NCBI GenBank assembly: GCA_017626095.1
Contig: JAGAJL010000012.1
Coordinates: 62,001-126,000 of the forward strand
DNA from: Lachnospiraceae bacterium
Lineage (GTDB): Bacteria > Bacillota > Clostridia > Lachnospirales > Lachnospiraceae
Direction of reading: 5' to 3'
Length of the DNA stretch: 64,000 bases
Positions 1 through 9,440 of this stretch are shown piece by piece. Each line of letters starts with the position of its first letter. Position 1 is the first letter of the stretch. The position numbers were made by a program, and so were the translations under genes. The notes under the pieces are model-generated. The model did not search any database and was not told the origin of the DNA. It saw only the letters and a program-made list of their open reading frames with translations.

Positions 1-1268
1 TCCACAAGGAGAAGGATGAAATCACACAGATTGCCATTGATGGAACCAATATGGTAAAAGAACGCGCCAAGGATTTCCCGGGCAAGATTATCCTGGAGTA
101 CTCTCCGGAAAGCTTTACCGGCACGGAGTTAGACTATGCATTAGAGATTTGTACAGCGGTGCAAAAGACCTGGGGTGCGACCAAAGAAAATCCGATTATT
201 ATCAATCTGCCTTCGACTGTTGAGATGACAACTCCCAATGTTTATGCAGATCAGATTGAATGGATGAATAAACATTTTGAAAACAGAGAAAGTATTATAT
301 TATCCGTTCATCCTCACAATGATCGTGGTACCGGTGTTGCTAGCGCTGAACTGGCATTGCTTGCAGGAGCAGAGCGTATCGAAGGTACTCTGTTTGGAAA
401 TGGAGAAAGAACCGGCAATGTCGATATCATGAATATCGGATACAACATGTTTTCACAGGGTATCAATCCTGAATTAAACATTGAACGGATTAACGATATT
501 ATTGAAATTTACGAAAGATGCACCAAGCTTCCCATCCATCCCAGACATCCTTATGCCGGCAAGTTAGTATTTACCGCATTTTCCGGTTCCCATCAGGATG
601 CCATCAACAAAGGTGTTGCTGCGATGAAAGAGCGCAACAATGAATATTGGGAAGTACCGTATCTGCCGATTGATCCTGCAGATATCGGAAGGGAATATGA
701 ACCGATTGTCCGTATTAATTCCCAGTCCGGAAAGGGCGGAGTAGCCTTTGTTATGGATAATTATTTCGGTTTCAAACTGCCCAAAGGAATGCATCGTGAA
801 TTTGCGGATGTTATTCAAAAGATTTCCGAAAAACAGGGTGAGGTTTCACCGGATCTGATTATGGATAAGTTCCGTGAGGAATATCTGAATCAAAAAGAAC
901 CGATTCACTTCCGCCAGTTAAAGGTCGATGATTTAAGTGATACCATTGACAGTGAATTTGATACTCATGTAAAAGTTGTCTATACGGATCATGGCGTGGA
1001 GAAGGTATTTGAGGCTGTCGGTAATGGCCCGATTGATGCGGTTCAGCGTGGTCTTCAGGAACAACTGGATATCCGTATCAAAGTATTGGATTATGAGGAG
1101 CATGCATTACAAAGCGGTTCCAATTCCCAGGCTGCTGCATATATCCATATGTTAGATTCCGAGAGCGGAAAAGTAACATACGGTGTCGGTGTTTCAAGTA
1201 ATATTACAAGAGCCAGTGTGAGAGCTATTTTCTCAGCAATCAACCGCCTCGGGCTCGGTGAAAAATAA
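1..1268 (+). CDS. leuA: 2-isopropylmalate synthase, 3' part (5' end outside window)
   Basis: Catalyses condensation of acetyl-CoA with 2-oxoisovalerate, the first committed step of leucine synthesis, in the cytoplasm. The frame is open from base 3, upstream of the first ATG at 51, so the gene enters from outside the window. The metal-binding HPHND motif is encoded near 306-320, followed by the GTLFGNGERTGN stretch typical of the DRE-TIM metallolyase core. The last 110 or so residues form the C-terminal LeuA dimer/regulatory domain, as seen from the VGNGPIDAV motif. The long C-terminal layout fits the long LeuA subfamily (about 550 residues), so roughly 130 residues are missing here. It is the only central-metabolism gene in the window and marks the left boundary of the polysaccharide locus. 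Confidence 0.95.
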   Translation, partial: HKEKDEITQIAIDGTNMVKERAKDFPGKIILEYSPESFTGTELDYALEICTAVQKTWGATKENPIIINLPSTVEMTTPNVYADQIEWMNKHFENRESIILSVHPHNDRGTGVASAELALLAGAERIEGTLFGNGERTGNVDIMNIGYNMFSQGINPELNIERINDIIEIYERCTKLPIHPRHPYAGKLVFTAFSGSHQDAINKGVAAMKERNNEYWEVPYLPIDPADIGREYEPIVRINSQSGKGGVAFVMDNYFGFKLPKGMHREFADVIQKISEKQGEVSPDLIMDKFREEYLNQKEPIHFRQLKVDDLSDTIDSEFDTHVKVVYTDHGVEKVFEAVGNGPIDAVQRGLQEQLDIRIKVLDYEEHALQSGSNSQAAAYIHMLDSESGKVTYGVGVSSNITRASVRAIFSAINRLGLGEK

Positions 1269-1317
1269 ACCTGCAGTTAGCAAAAGCTAATTCAATGCGC
1301 GTTTGAGAGGAAGGCTT

Positions 1318-2139
1318 ATGCTAAACAAAATCAAACATTTTTTATCAAAATATGCATACATTTATCTGCCAATAGGTACCCTGCTATGTTTAGCAGGGTT
1401 TATTGGCAGTTATTTATTTCCGAATGAAGTTTTAGATACGTACAAAGTCAACATTGCCGAAGAAGAAGGAGATACGGAATTTGTGCAGTATTTTACCGGA
1501 GCAGAAAATGAAATCGGTTATATCATGGAAACCGATGGCAGAGCCATGAAAGGATTTCAGATTGGGATATCCAAAAATGGACAGGCTTTAGAAGGAACCG
1601 AACTGGTTTATCGCGTTTATGCTTTGAACGATGAGAATCGCAATCAGGAATTGTCTGGCGCTGAAGTGCCAAATGAAAATGATAAATTGTCAAATGAAGA
1701 ATCATCGGGTAACAATAATGTTTCAGAAATAGATGAATATTTAGTAGAAGAAGTGGATATTTCATCCATGACATTATTGGACGAGGAAGTGTATGACCTG
1801 GGTACCTGTTTAGACGGACAGTATCCCTATCTGCCGTTTGGCAATGAATTATGCACCGGAAAAATCTATATTACTCTGACATATCGCGCCAATGGCAATA
1901 CCGAACCGGCTCCCGGCATTTTTATGAACCATAGTGAAATTTTGCATGTTGCAACCTATGTTGATGGTAAAAAGATGGATGGCAATCTGAAATGTTACTA
2001 CATTTACACACATGATACCTATCCGTTCCTTTACGACAGCAGGGTGATGTTTTGCATTCTTCTGGCGGCAACCGCCTGCGTTGCGTTTCCTGCCTATTCT
2101 AAAAAGAAGGAGGTAACGAAGTCAGATGAAGAAAAATAG
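1318..2139 (+). CDS. Membrane-anchored protein of unknown function with two end membrane segments
   Basis: I do not recognise a family. The 273-residue product has one hydrophobic segment near residues 9-33, a large polar and probably extracytoplasmic middle, and a second segment at about 243-260 with a lysine-rich cytoplasmic tail. The start is placed at the ATG at 1318 because AGAGGAAGG at 1305-1313 is well spaced from it; an in-frame TTG at 1303 lies inside that ribosome site. A low-complexity acidic stretch rich in N, E and S is encoded at about 1630-1745. The gene overlaps the next one by 14 bases, so the two are almost certainly co-translated. It could be an accessory subunit of the DUF2142 protein. 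Confidence 0.75.
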   Translation: MLNKIKHFLSKYAYIYLPIGTLLCLAGFIGSYLFPNEVLDTYKVNIAEEEGDTEFVQYFTGAENEIGYIMETDGRAMKGFQIGISKNGQALEGTELVYRVYALNDENRNQELSGAEVPNENDKLSNEESSGNNNVSEIDEYLVEEVDISSMTLLDEEVYDLGTCLDGQYPYLPFGNELCTGKIYITLTYRANGNTEPAPGIFMNHSEILHVATYVDGKKMDGNLKCYYIYTHDTYPFLYDSRVMFCILLAATACVAFPAYSKKKEVTKSDEEK

Positions 2140-4246
2140 AAGACATATCATTGCCGTTTTATTGATTATTGTTATGGCATCATTGTTGGAAATTGTGGTT
2201 TTTAACAGGGATGTCATAAACAGTCCTTATACATTTTTGTGTTTCAATGTTGCAGATGACGAAGATCAGACTCATGCTGCCACCGGTTATACGATGCTAA
2301 CCGAAGTGGTGGACTATCTGTCGCCCTTGACGGAGGAAGAAACCAATGAAATAAAAGTGCGTCAGGACAATGAGAGGATTTTGGCAGAATACAGAGGGGA
2401 AGAGTACGAACCTGTCTACGATGAAAATATTGTGGTTGGTGATGATGGGACCTTGTACCGCAAATTCAAGCAGATGGAAATTTCGCTTGATTTAGGCGGA
2501 GACTACTACATGAAAAAGCTGAAACTGGAAGCCAATCTGGATACGTTTGGAGGATTTCTGGTAGAGGCATATCAGGACAATCAGCTGATAAAAGACAATA
2601 TGTATTGTAGTGTGGATCCCAAAATTGATGCGGGAGTTATGTATGTGGGATGTCGTGCCGATCATTTGAAAATTGTATTATCTTCGGAAGATACCTTATC
2701 GCAGGATGATATTCGGATTGAAATATCTGCACAGATGAATTTTAGTCTGTTAAGAGCATCTTTTTTTGCTGTTCTTTTATTTGCTATCTATATTTTGTTT
2801 TTTGCAGGAAAAGAAATGTGGGCTTTACTGCATAAAAAGCCGGAATGGTTTTTTGCAATTTTTGCACTTATGTTAGGTGGATTGATTATCGAGGGACTGG
2901 GGACCAATATGGTCAGCTATGATGAGTATGCCCATGCCAAAAGCGCATATAAATTATCTTTTGGCACAACCATTGAGACGACGGAAGCTGCTATGCAGAT
3001 GGTTGGAAATACGCTTCCCTATTTCAATAATCCCGAGGAAAGGGAATTGATAGAAGCTTACGAAAATAGGATTAACGACCCGGACTATATTGCACCGGAT
3101 ATCGGACATCAGACCCGTCTGCCACGTACAGAGACGAGAGTATACTATCCCATGGCAGCCGGATTTTATCTGGGTAGAGTTCTTCATGCCGGATTTGCGG
3201 ATATGATGGAGCTTGCCAGACTGGGCAATTTGTTGTGTTATATCTTTATTGTATTTTTTGCGGTAAAGAAGGCAAAAGGCTATCAAATGTTAGTTGCTGC
3301 AATCGGTTTGCTTCCAAATAACATTTTTGTGGCATCCTCTTTGTCGTATGATATGTTAGTCAATTCCTGCCTGCTCTTGGGATATGTGCTTTTGGTCAAT
3401 GAAATACTGACGCCGGATGAAAAGATAAAGCCTTCCAATGCATTTTGGATGCTGTTTGCATTTATGGTTGGCTGCCTCTCAAAACCGGTATATATCATTA
3501 TGTCTCTGATGCTTTTGTTTTTACCGAAAAAGAAATTCCAAAACAGAGTATCTGAGGTTGTGTTCAAGGTAGCACTGTTAGGACTGAATGGATTTATGCT
3601 ATACAATATTTTCTTCCCGACTCCGGTTGCAGGAGGAGATTATGCACTGGTAACGAACAATGCATATGCAGGTGACAAAAGAAATATTGGTACAAGCACG
3701 ATGGGGCAGTTAAAATACGTTTTGGAGAATCCGCTGACGTACACAAAGATTTTGCTTGAATCAATGGGCTCAATGCTGGCCGATTATACGGTCAGAAAAC
3801 AGCCGTATATCACCTATGCCTATATGGGAAGCGCAAACTATCTGATCAACTGGGTTATGATTGGTGTGGGACTTTTTGCAGCATTGTTTGCAAATGTCAA
3901 AACATCCATGGGAAAGGTTATGGGAGCTTTGACACACCTGATGAATTTCGGTGTTGTGGCAATTGTATTTTCTTCCATGTATATTTCTTATACGCCGGTT
4001 GGAAGCCCTAAAATTCTGGGTGTTCAGGGCCGATATGTAATCCCTCTGTTTTTGCCGTTTTTGAGTTGTTTCTTAGGCTGGGGAATCAGAAAATACCAAA
4101 AAACGGATAAACAGGGATTTATTGTGAAATGCAGACAGAGCCTCTCTGCTCTGCCGGCAGTTTACGAAAGAGTGATTTTTGGCGTTATGATGGCAGTCAG
4201 TTTGTGGATGACCTACCATTTAATTATTCTGACGATTAATGTATAA
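2126..4246 (+). CDS. DUF2142-like polytopic membrane protein (GT-C-like)
   Basis: 706 residues with an N-terminal membrane segment (about 7-26), a predicted extracytoplasmic beta-rich domain (about 30-210), then many hydrophobic segments. After the second membrane segment comes an acidic YDEYAHAKSAY motif at about 264-275, which resembles the PDEPAH-type motif of DUF2142 proteins. These are found in surface-polysaccharide loci and are thought to be GT-C glycosyltransferases using lipid-linked donors. The start overlaps the end of the previous gene by 14 bases, and the GT2 gene follows after 12 bases, so these are one operon. Function is inferred from family and context; donor and acceptor are unknown. 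Confidence 0.75.
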   Translation: MKKNRRHIIAVLLIIVMASLLEIVVFNRDVINSPYTFLCFNVADDEDQTHAATGYTMLTEVVDYLSPLTEEETNEIKVRQDNERILAEYRGEEYEPVYDENIVVGDDGTLYRKFKQMEISLDLGGDYYMKKLKLEANLDTFGGFLVEAYQDNQLIKDNMYCSVDPKIDAGVMYVGCRADHLKIVLSSEDTLSQDDIRIEISAQMNFSLLRASFFAVLLFAIYILFFAGKEMWALLHKKPEWFFAIFALMLGGLIIEGLGTNMVSYDEYAHAKSAYKLSFGTTIETTEAAMQMVGNTLPYFNNPEERELIEAYENRINDPDYIAPDIGHQTRLPRTETRVYYPMAAGFYLGRVLHAGFADMMELARLGNLLCYIFIVFFAVKKAKGYQMLVAAIGLLPNNIFVASSLSYDMLVNSCLLLGYVLLVNEILTPDEKIKPSNAFWMLFAFMVGCLSKPVYIIMSLMLLFLPKKKFQNRVSEVVFKVALLGLNGFMLYNIFFPTPVAGGDYALVTNNAYAGDKRNIGTSTMGQLKYVLENPLTYTKILLESMGSMLADYTVRKQPYITYAYMGSANYLINWVMIGVGLFAALFANVKTSMGKVMGALTHLMNFGVVAIVFSSMYISYTPVGSPKILGVQGRYVIPLFLPFLSCFLGWGIRKYQKTDKQGFIVKCRQSLSALPAVYERVIFGVMMAVSLWMTYHLIILTINV

Positions 4247-4258
4247 AGTGAGAAAGCT

Positions 4259-5269
4259 ATGATTAGTGTCATTGTTCCGGTTTATAAGAGTGAAAAAACA
4301 TTACAGCGATGCGTAGATAGTTTGTTGGCACAAACCTACAAAGATTTTGAAATTCTTTTAGTTGTGGATGGTCCGCCGGATAATTCCGGAGTTTTGTGCG
4401 AGAAATTAGCTAAGACCGATTCCCGTATCCGGGTAATCAATCAGGAAAATCAGGGTGTTTCCAAAGCAAGGAATCGGGGTATAAAAGAAGCTAGAGGCGA
4501 ATATATCCGATTTGTAGACAGTGATGATTATGTAGATGCGGATTCCAACGAAATCCTGTTGCAGGCAATGCAGACAACGGATGCGGATTTTGTGATTGCA
4601 GGCTATCATCATTTATATTTTGGGAGAGATATTGTAAAACTACCCAAGACAGGATGCTATGAGTTTGTTTCCATGTCGGACGAGGACAGAAGAGAATTTC
4701 TGGATTTATACAAAAAGGGCTTTTTAAATATGCCTTGGAACAAGCTCTATAAAAAGGAATTGATACAGGAAGGATTTCCTACTGATTTGAATCTGGGAGA
4801 AGATTTGCTGTTTAATCAGGCTTATGTTTTGCAGTGTAAAAAGTGTGTGAGTGTCACGGCACCGGTGTGCAATTATATCCAGGATGACAGGGGGACTACG
4901 TTGTCAACCAAAAAGCGGATGGATAAGATTCCGATTGCCCTTCGTCTCTATGACGAAAGCACTCGTTTTTTTCAAGCTCTTTCCATTCCGGATGAAGATG
5001 TGCCGGCAACCAAGGCCGTTATGGAGTTTTTAGATGATATAGAAGGTCTGGCGTATGATAAAAAGATGGACAGACAGGAAAAAATTGAGACGATCCATGT
5101 TTATGAAGAAGCATTGAAAACACTGGATGCTACGCATAAAAGAATATCGTTGGAACAGCTTGATTATAAAATCATTTATCACTTCTATAAGAAAAACTCT
5201 ACCACAGTGGTACACTTTTTGGTTATGATTCGTGGTTTCATTGTGAAGCTGTTGAAAAAACGTGGATAA
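4259..5269 (+). CDS. GT2 family glycosyltransferase
   Basis: A 336-residue cytoplasmic or membrane-associated GT-A enzyme. The N-terminus has the ISVIVPVY strand, and the nucleotide-binding region continues to the metal-binding DSDD at residues 87-90. A later NMPWNKLYKK stretch is common in GT2 enzymes of capsule clusters. The C-terminal third has no membrane segment but ends in a basic tail. It starts 12 bases after the DUF2142-like gene and shares its operon. It should transfer one sugar from a nucleotide donor to the growing lipid-linked unit; the sugar cannot be named from sequence. Confidence 0.9.
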   Translation: MISVIVPVYKSEKTLQRCVDSLLAQTYKDFEILLVVDGPPDNSGVLCEKLAKTDSRIRVINQENQGVSKARNRGIKEARGEYIRFVDSDDYVDADSNEILLQAMQTTDADFVIAGYHHLYFGRDIVKLPKTGCYEFVSMSDEDRREFLDLYKKGFLNMPWNKLYKKELIQEGFPTDLNLGEDLLFNQAYVLQCKKCVSVTAPVCNYIQDDRGTTLSTKKRMDKIPIALRLYDESTRFFQALSIPDEDVPATKAVMEFLDDIEGLAYDKKMDRQEKIETIHVYEEALKTLDATHKRISLEQLDYKIIYHFYKKNSTTVVHFLVMIRGFIVKLLKKRG

Positions 5270-5310
5270 ATTGCAGATAGAGTAAAGAAATATAGATGGT
5301 TGAAGAATAC

Positions 5311-5405
5311 AGATTGAGTGAAGAAGTAGAGATTGAGTGAAGAAGTACAGATTGAGTGAAGAAGTACAGATCGAGTGAAGAAATACAGATCAAGCAAAGA
5401 AATGT
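5311..5405 (+). repeat. Five-copy 19-bp tandem repeat in a spacer
   Basis: Units start at 5311, 5330, 5349, 5368 and 5387, with consensus AGATTGAGTGAAGAAGTAC. Units 2 and 3 are identical and the outer ones drift, the usual pattern of array growth from the middle. The period is not a multiple of three and it lies in the 185-base spacer between two glycosyltransferase genes, so it is not coding. Confidence 0.9.
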
Positions 5406-5454
5406 CAGTTGAGATTCGGAAATTAGAGATAGAAAGCGAATAAACGAGGTATCT

Positions 5455-8262
5455 ATGGATCAATGTGTTTCCGTAATTGTTCCAATTTATATGGTGGAAC
5501 CATATTTGAAAAGAGCCGTGGATTCGATCCGAAATCAAACCTATCAAAATCTGGAAATTATTCTGGTAGATGATGGGTCAAAGGACCAGTGCGGCAGAAT
5601 ATGTGACGATTACGCTAAAGCAGACAATCGAATAGTGGTTATTCACAAGGAAAATGGTGGTTTGTCCGATGCACGCAATGCCGGTCTGGATATTGCCCGG
5701 GGCGAATACATTATGTTTGTGGACAGCGATGATTATATTGCGCCGGATTGTGTAGAAACTCTGCTAAAATGTCTGACAGAGCATGATGCGGATGTATCGA
5801 TGTGTTCTTATGCCGTTACGGACAGTACAGAATTTGATGAAAGCATTTTTGCGGCTGGAAGAAATAACGAAAAAGAGAAAAAACAGAGTAAAGAATGGAA
5901 GATAAAGACAGATAATCATAAATCTGACGGGCACGAATATGATGGCAGCGTAGAAATCTGTGACAGGCGAAAGCTTCTTTCCAATCTTTACGATGCAAAT
6001 CACAGGGACGCTACGTATTTTATTGTTTCATGGAATAAGATTTACAAAGCTTCACTGTGGGATGGGATTCGGTTTCCGAAGGGAAAAATCCATGAAGATG
6101 AGGCGACTACTTACAAGATTTATGACCGTGCCAAAAAGGGAATCTATCTTCACAAGCCGCTTTACGGATATTTTACCGCACCGGACAGCATTACCAGAGC
6201 AAAATTCAATATCAAAAGATTACAGTGGATGGATGCGCTGGATGACAGAATTGCATATTTTGAAAATCAGTTAGCTGAATCTCAAAATAAAACAAAAAAT
6301 TATTCTGATCTTATTAAAGGAAATTGGAAAGAGAACAAACAAGTTACCTTTCAGGAAAAGGCGGAGTTAAAAAATGAGAAGGAACAATTAGAGAAAGATA
6401 CAGAAGAGAAGAATACAGAAGACCAGAATATAAAAGAACAGAATATTGAAGAGCTTGATTTTTTGCAAGACCAGATTGCCTGTGCCAAAAGGGCAAGAGC
6501 GGATGCGGCAATTCATTATTATTACCCATTAAAGGATGAGCTTCCTATGGAACGGGATGCGGCAAAGCGGTTAAAGAAATATGTATATCAAGAGTGGAAA
6601 AGTGAAAAACGGCCGGGCTATTTGATATTTTTTCTTTCTGCGCCACTCTATCGGTTGATAACCAACATAGACCGGGATAAGAAGGAGAGAGTATTTCAAA
6701 TCCTATGTATCATCTTGTTTGCATGGCTGACTTTTCTGTGTTTTTATAAGCTGGATGTAAAATATGTAGATCCCTGGGATGAAGCCAGACACGGAGTGAA
6801 TGCTTATGAGATGCTAAAACAGGGAAATCTGATAGAAAGCACATACCGCTATGAAACAGATTATTACAATTTGAAACCGCCGCTTAGTATGTGGAGTATC
6901 ATACTTTCCATGCTGTTTTTCGGTAAAAATGTATTCAGTCTCCGATTTGCATCGGTTTTGTGTTATTTGATACTGGCTCTGGCTGTTGTGTGCTTTGCAA
7001 GAAAGCGTTATGGAAAAACAGCGGCATTGTTTAGTCTGATGTTACTGGCTGCTAACACAACTCCTTTTATTGCGCATATGGTGCGTGCGGGAGATGCAGA
7101 CAGTCTTTATGTTCTGCTGTTTTCTCTTGCCATGCTCTGCATGCTTCAGATTCGGGAAAATCATCAAAAATTGTATTGGTGCGGATTTTTCTTTGCGCTT
7201 GCATTTTTGACGAAGAGTTTTCATGCCGGTGTGATTGTGGCAATCGGAGGATTGTATCTGCTGGTAACCGGAGAACTAAAAAGAATCAAGCTTTGGGAAT
7301 ATCTGAAATTCTTTGCTTCCTTTGTAATTCCGCTTGGTTTATGGGCACTTGGCAGGATCTGTGTGGATGGAACCGCCTTTTTAAAAGAAATGTGGCTTAC
7401 GGATGTATTGGGAAGATCCCAAAGTGGCTTTGGAAGTAATGAAGCAGGATTTTCTTACTATTTTTCCTACTTTATCGGCAACATGACAAAGAGTGTACCG
7501 GTATATCGGGTGGCTTTGGTTTTGCTTTTGCTGGCATCAGGTATCTTATTGATTGTGAAGGTGGCAGATGCAAAAAAACAGACAGATGCAAAGAACATGA
7601 AAGACGTATCATTTTTCAAACATTTGAAAGGATGCTTGTTTCATCGTGATGTGATTGGAATGAGCCTGTGGATCTTGGTTCCTACGCTGGCTTTTTCTAT
7701 GGTTCGGACAAAGCTGTTGTGGTACCAATATCCGTCCGTGACGGCATTGTTGATTGTGACCGGAATTGTAACCGGTATCGTTTGTGAAAAGAAACAAATC
7801 CCCCTGCTTTTTCGCATGGGAATCGGCGTGGTAACCATTGTGACAGTATGCTATTTTAGTTATTCGCTGTTTCAGACATTTCAATCTTATGGTAAAGACG
7901 GATATATGACCAATGATTTTCAACTTCTGATACAGGATGTGGCCGCCGGTGAAGCTTCAGGGGATTTCTATACAGCGGTATACCGTGCACTTCCGACAGA
8001 TGATCCCAATCATCCCATTGACAGTAAATGGGCGCAGCAGGATGTTTTTGTGGCAGAAGTTTATGGTGAATATCATTGTGATGACGGTGGATTTGAAGGT
8101 ATGATATTTAATTCCGTTTCCCGTGATCTGGCTCCTGTTTCGGATATCCTGTTTACTACAACACAGTTGTATGATTTTTATATGAGCAATATGGAGAATG
8201 ATGTCAATATACAGGTAATTGGAAGACGTGGAGAATATGTGGCGGTGGAACTTGTACATTGA
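5455..8262 (+). CDS. Fusion of GT2 glycosyltransferase and ArnT/PMT-like GT-C membrane transferase
   Basis: 935 residues in one uninterrupted frame. Residues 1 to about 290 are a GT2 domain with the VSVIVPIY strand, VDDGS and the metal-binding DSDD at 90-93. It is interrupted by a charged insert encoded near 5850-5945. A charged, coiled-coil-like linker (about 275-370) follows. From about residue 413 the protein becomes a polytopic GT-C domain with the DPWDEARHG motif (catalytic-type acidic pair at 442-443), a KPPLSMW motif and many membrane segments, as in PMT_2/ArnT enzymes. The GT2 half would act in the cytoplasm and the GT-C half at the outer face, possibly making a polyprenyl-phosphate sugar and then using it. 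The substrate is unknown. Confidence 0.85.
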   Translation: MDQCVSVIVPIYMVEPYLKRAVDSIRNQTYQNLEIILVDDGSKDQCGRICDDYAKADNRIVVIHKENGGLSDARNAGLDIARGEYIMFVDSDDYIAPDCVETLLKCLTEHDADVSMCSYAVTDSTEFDESIFAAGRNNEKEKKQSKEWKIKTDNHKSDGHEYDGSVEICDRRKLLSNLYDANHRDATYFIVSWNKIYKASLWDGIRFPKGKIHEDEATTYKIYDRAKKGIYLHKPLYGYFTAPDSITRAKFNIKRLQWMDALDDRIAYFENQLAESQNKTKNYSDLIKGNWKENKQVTFQEKAELKNEKEQLEKDTEEKNTEDQNIKEQNIEELDFLQDQIACAKRARADAAIHYYYPLKDELPMERDAAKRLKKYVYQEWKSEKRPGYLIFFLSAPLYRLITNIDRDKKERVFQILCIILFAWLTFLCFYKLDVKYVDPWDEARHGVNAYEMLKQGNLIESTYRYETDYYNLKPPLSMWSIILSMLFFGKNVFSLRFASVLCYLILALAVVCFARKRYGKTAALFSLMLLAANTTPFIAHMVRAGDADSLYVLLFSLAMLCMLQIRENHQKLYWCGFFFALAFLTKSFHAGVIVAIGGLYLLVTGELKRIKLWEYLKFFASFVIPLGLWALGRICVDGTAFLKEMWLTDVLGRSQSGFGSNEAGFSYYFSYFIGNMTKSVPVYRVALVLLLLASGILLIVKVADAKKQTDAKNMKDVSFFKHLKGCLFHRDVIGMSLWILVPTLAFSMVRTKLLWYQYPSVTALLIVTGIVTGIVCEKKQIPLLFRMGIGVVTIVTVCYFSYSLFQTFQSYGKDGYMTNDFQLLIQDVAAGEASGDFYTAVYRALPTDDPNHPIDSKWAQQDVFVAEVYGEYHCDDGGFEGMIFNSVSRDLAPVSDILFTTTQLYDFYMSNMENDVNIQVIGRRGEYVAVELVH

Positions 8263-8324
8263 TGATACTATTTATTATAAAAATACGAACCACGTTTCTC
8301 ATTTTTATTATTCGTAGCTTTGGA

Positions 8325-8482
8325 GACATAGCAATTCATCCTAACGAAAATTTATATATCTTTGTCCGCCGTCTTTTGCGAGGTTTTGTGCCTCTCTTAG
8401 TGGCATAAGCGAACAAAATTAATGCCCGGTTTCAACTGTCTGAAGACGAAGTCTGAGTTTTGAAACCGGGCATTTAATATAC
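8325..8482 (-). repeat. Two-hairpin dispersed element, copy 1 (3' of fucosyltransferase-like gene)
   Basis: A perfect 15-bp stem (8421-8435 with 8460-8474) starts 11 bases past the stop of the - strand gene. Next in the - direction is a second module, about 8420 to 8331, ending in GCGGACAAAGATATATAA. A homologous arrangement follows the gene ending at 48647. The hairpin may terminate transcription from either strand. The loop in this copy reads in the opposite direction, relative to the second module, from copy 2. Confidence 0.75.
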
Positions 8483-8485
8483 CCC

Positions 8486-9274
8486 TTATTCTCCGGCTAT
8501 CTTTTTGGGGATTTGATGCATATCGGCAGCAATGTCGGTAAACGACGAAAAGAAACTGCCGATAATCTGATTTGTGGCTGCCAGACAATACAAATCCAGC
8601 ATGGCATCCTGAATTCCGGCAATGCTGTCTCTGGATAAGTCACGGTTTTGATTAGAAATAATTTTGCCGGAAAATTCATTACGTAAATGTTCTTCTTCTG
8701 AAAGATCATCCGTTGCCAGATAAAACATGGTTTCGGGATCGCTTGCTAACGCTTCTTTCATGGATTTACAAAATGCGTCGGTCGAACTTTTTCCGATTGC
8801 CGGTTTATTATCTGTCCGGCGGATATGGACACCGATGGCATGGGTTCCAAGCTCTTTTTGTTTCTGCCTGATTTTTTCGGCAATCTCTTTTGCCGGAACA
8901 AAAGGTGTGTAATCATGGCATTCATAGAAATGCTCTTCCGTTGCAATATAAGTCAATTTTTTCAAAGATGCTTCAAATGCTTCATCCAGATTGCCGTCTC
9001 CCTTATGTTTGCGGATAACCGGATTATCTGCAAAAGAGCCAAACAGCATGGCAGATATTTGAAGAAACATTTTTCGGATATCCCATTTAGAGCGGATGTT
9101 GATGACTTTAAAAGCATCGGTGGGTTCAAAAATCCGTTCAAAGGGGCAGCCGAGCTCTGGATTGACAAACCAGATTACTGTCAGTTTTTCACCCCGTTTT
9201 TGGGCTAATACACGCGCAGAATTTATGGATCTCATGCGGTTGCACAAACCGCCTACAGGTTGTATTATTAACAT
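8486..9274 (-). CDS. Fucosyltransferase-like protein (GT11/NodZ-type HxRRxD motif)
   Basis: 262 residues, no membrane segment. It opens with a short strand and a GGLCNRMRSINSA stretch resembling the GGLGNQ region of alpha-1,2 and alpha-1,6 fucosyltransferases. GVHIRRTD at about 148-155 matches the HxRRxD motif that binds GDP-fucose in GT11/GT23-type enzymes. A GDP-fucose synthase gene at 43956 supports this donor. The gene is inverted within a long + strand run, has its own spacers on both sides and is followed by a dispersed hairpin element, so it looks like an inserted cassette. The exact GT family is uncertain. Confidence 0.7.
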   Translation of the reverse strand: MLIIQPVGGLCNRMRSINSARVLAQKRGEKLTVIWFVNPELGCPFERIFEPTDAFKVINIRSKWDIRKMFLQISAMLFGSFADNPVIRKHKGDGNLDEAFEASLKKLTYIATEEHFYECHDYTPFVPAKEIAEKIRQKQKELGTHAIGVHIRRTDNKPAIGKSSTDAFCKSMKEALASDPETMFYLATDDLSEEEHLRNEFSGKIISNQNRDLSRDSIAGIQDAMLDLYCLAATNQIIGSFFSSFTDIAADMHQIPKKIAGE

Positions 9275-9440
9275 AAGTGTGTCCTTTCTGTCTAAGCTTT
9301 TTATTCCTGTTCTTTTGACTTTATAAAAATATAAAAATCATTTTCGAGAACAAGGGTTATTTGTAGAATGGCATAACGACAGACGTCGATATCATTATAG
9401 CAGACTTCGCAAATTTAAGAAATGGAAAGAGTAGAAATAA

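Noticed and set aside
5311-5405. Possible CRISPR array
   Set aside because: Units are directly adjacent with no spacers, drift in sequence and have no cas genes nearby; the same applies to the arrays at 17076, 33577 and 42117.
6270-6700. Frameshift artefact joining two genes into the GT2/GT-C fusion
   Set aside because: The linker is in frame with both domains and encodes a plausible charged segment like those in neighbouring proteins; no internal stop or restart site with ribosome sequence was seen.
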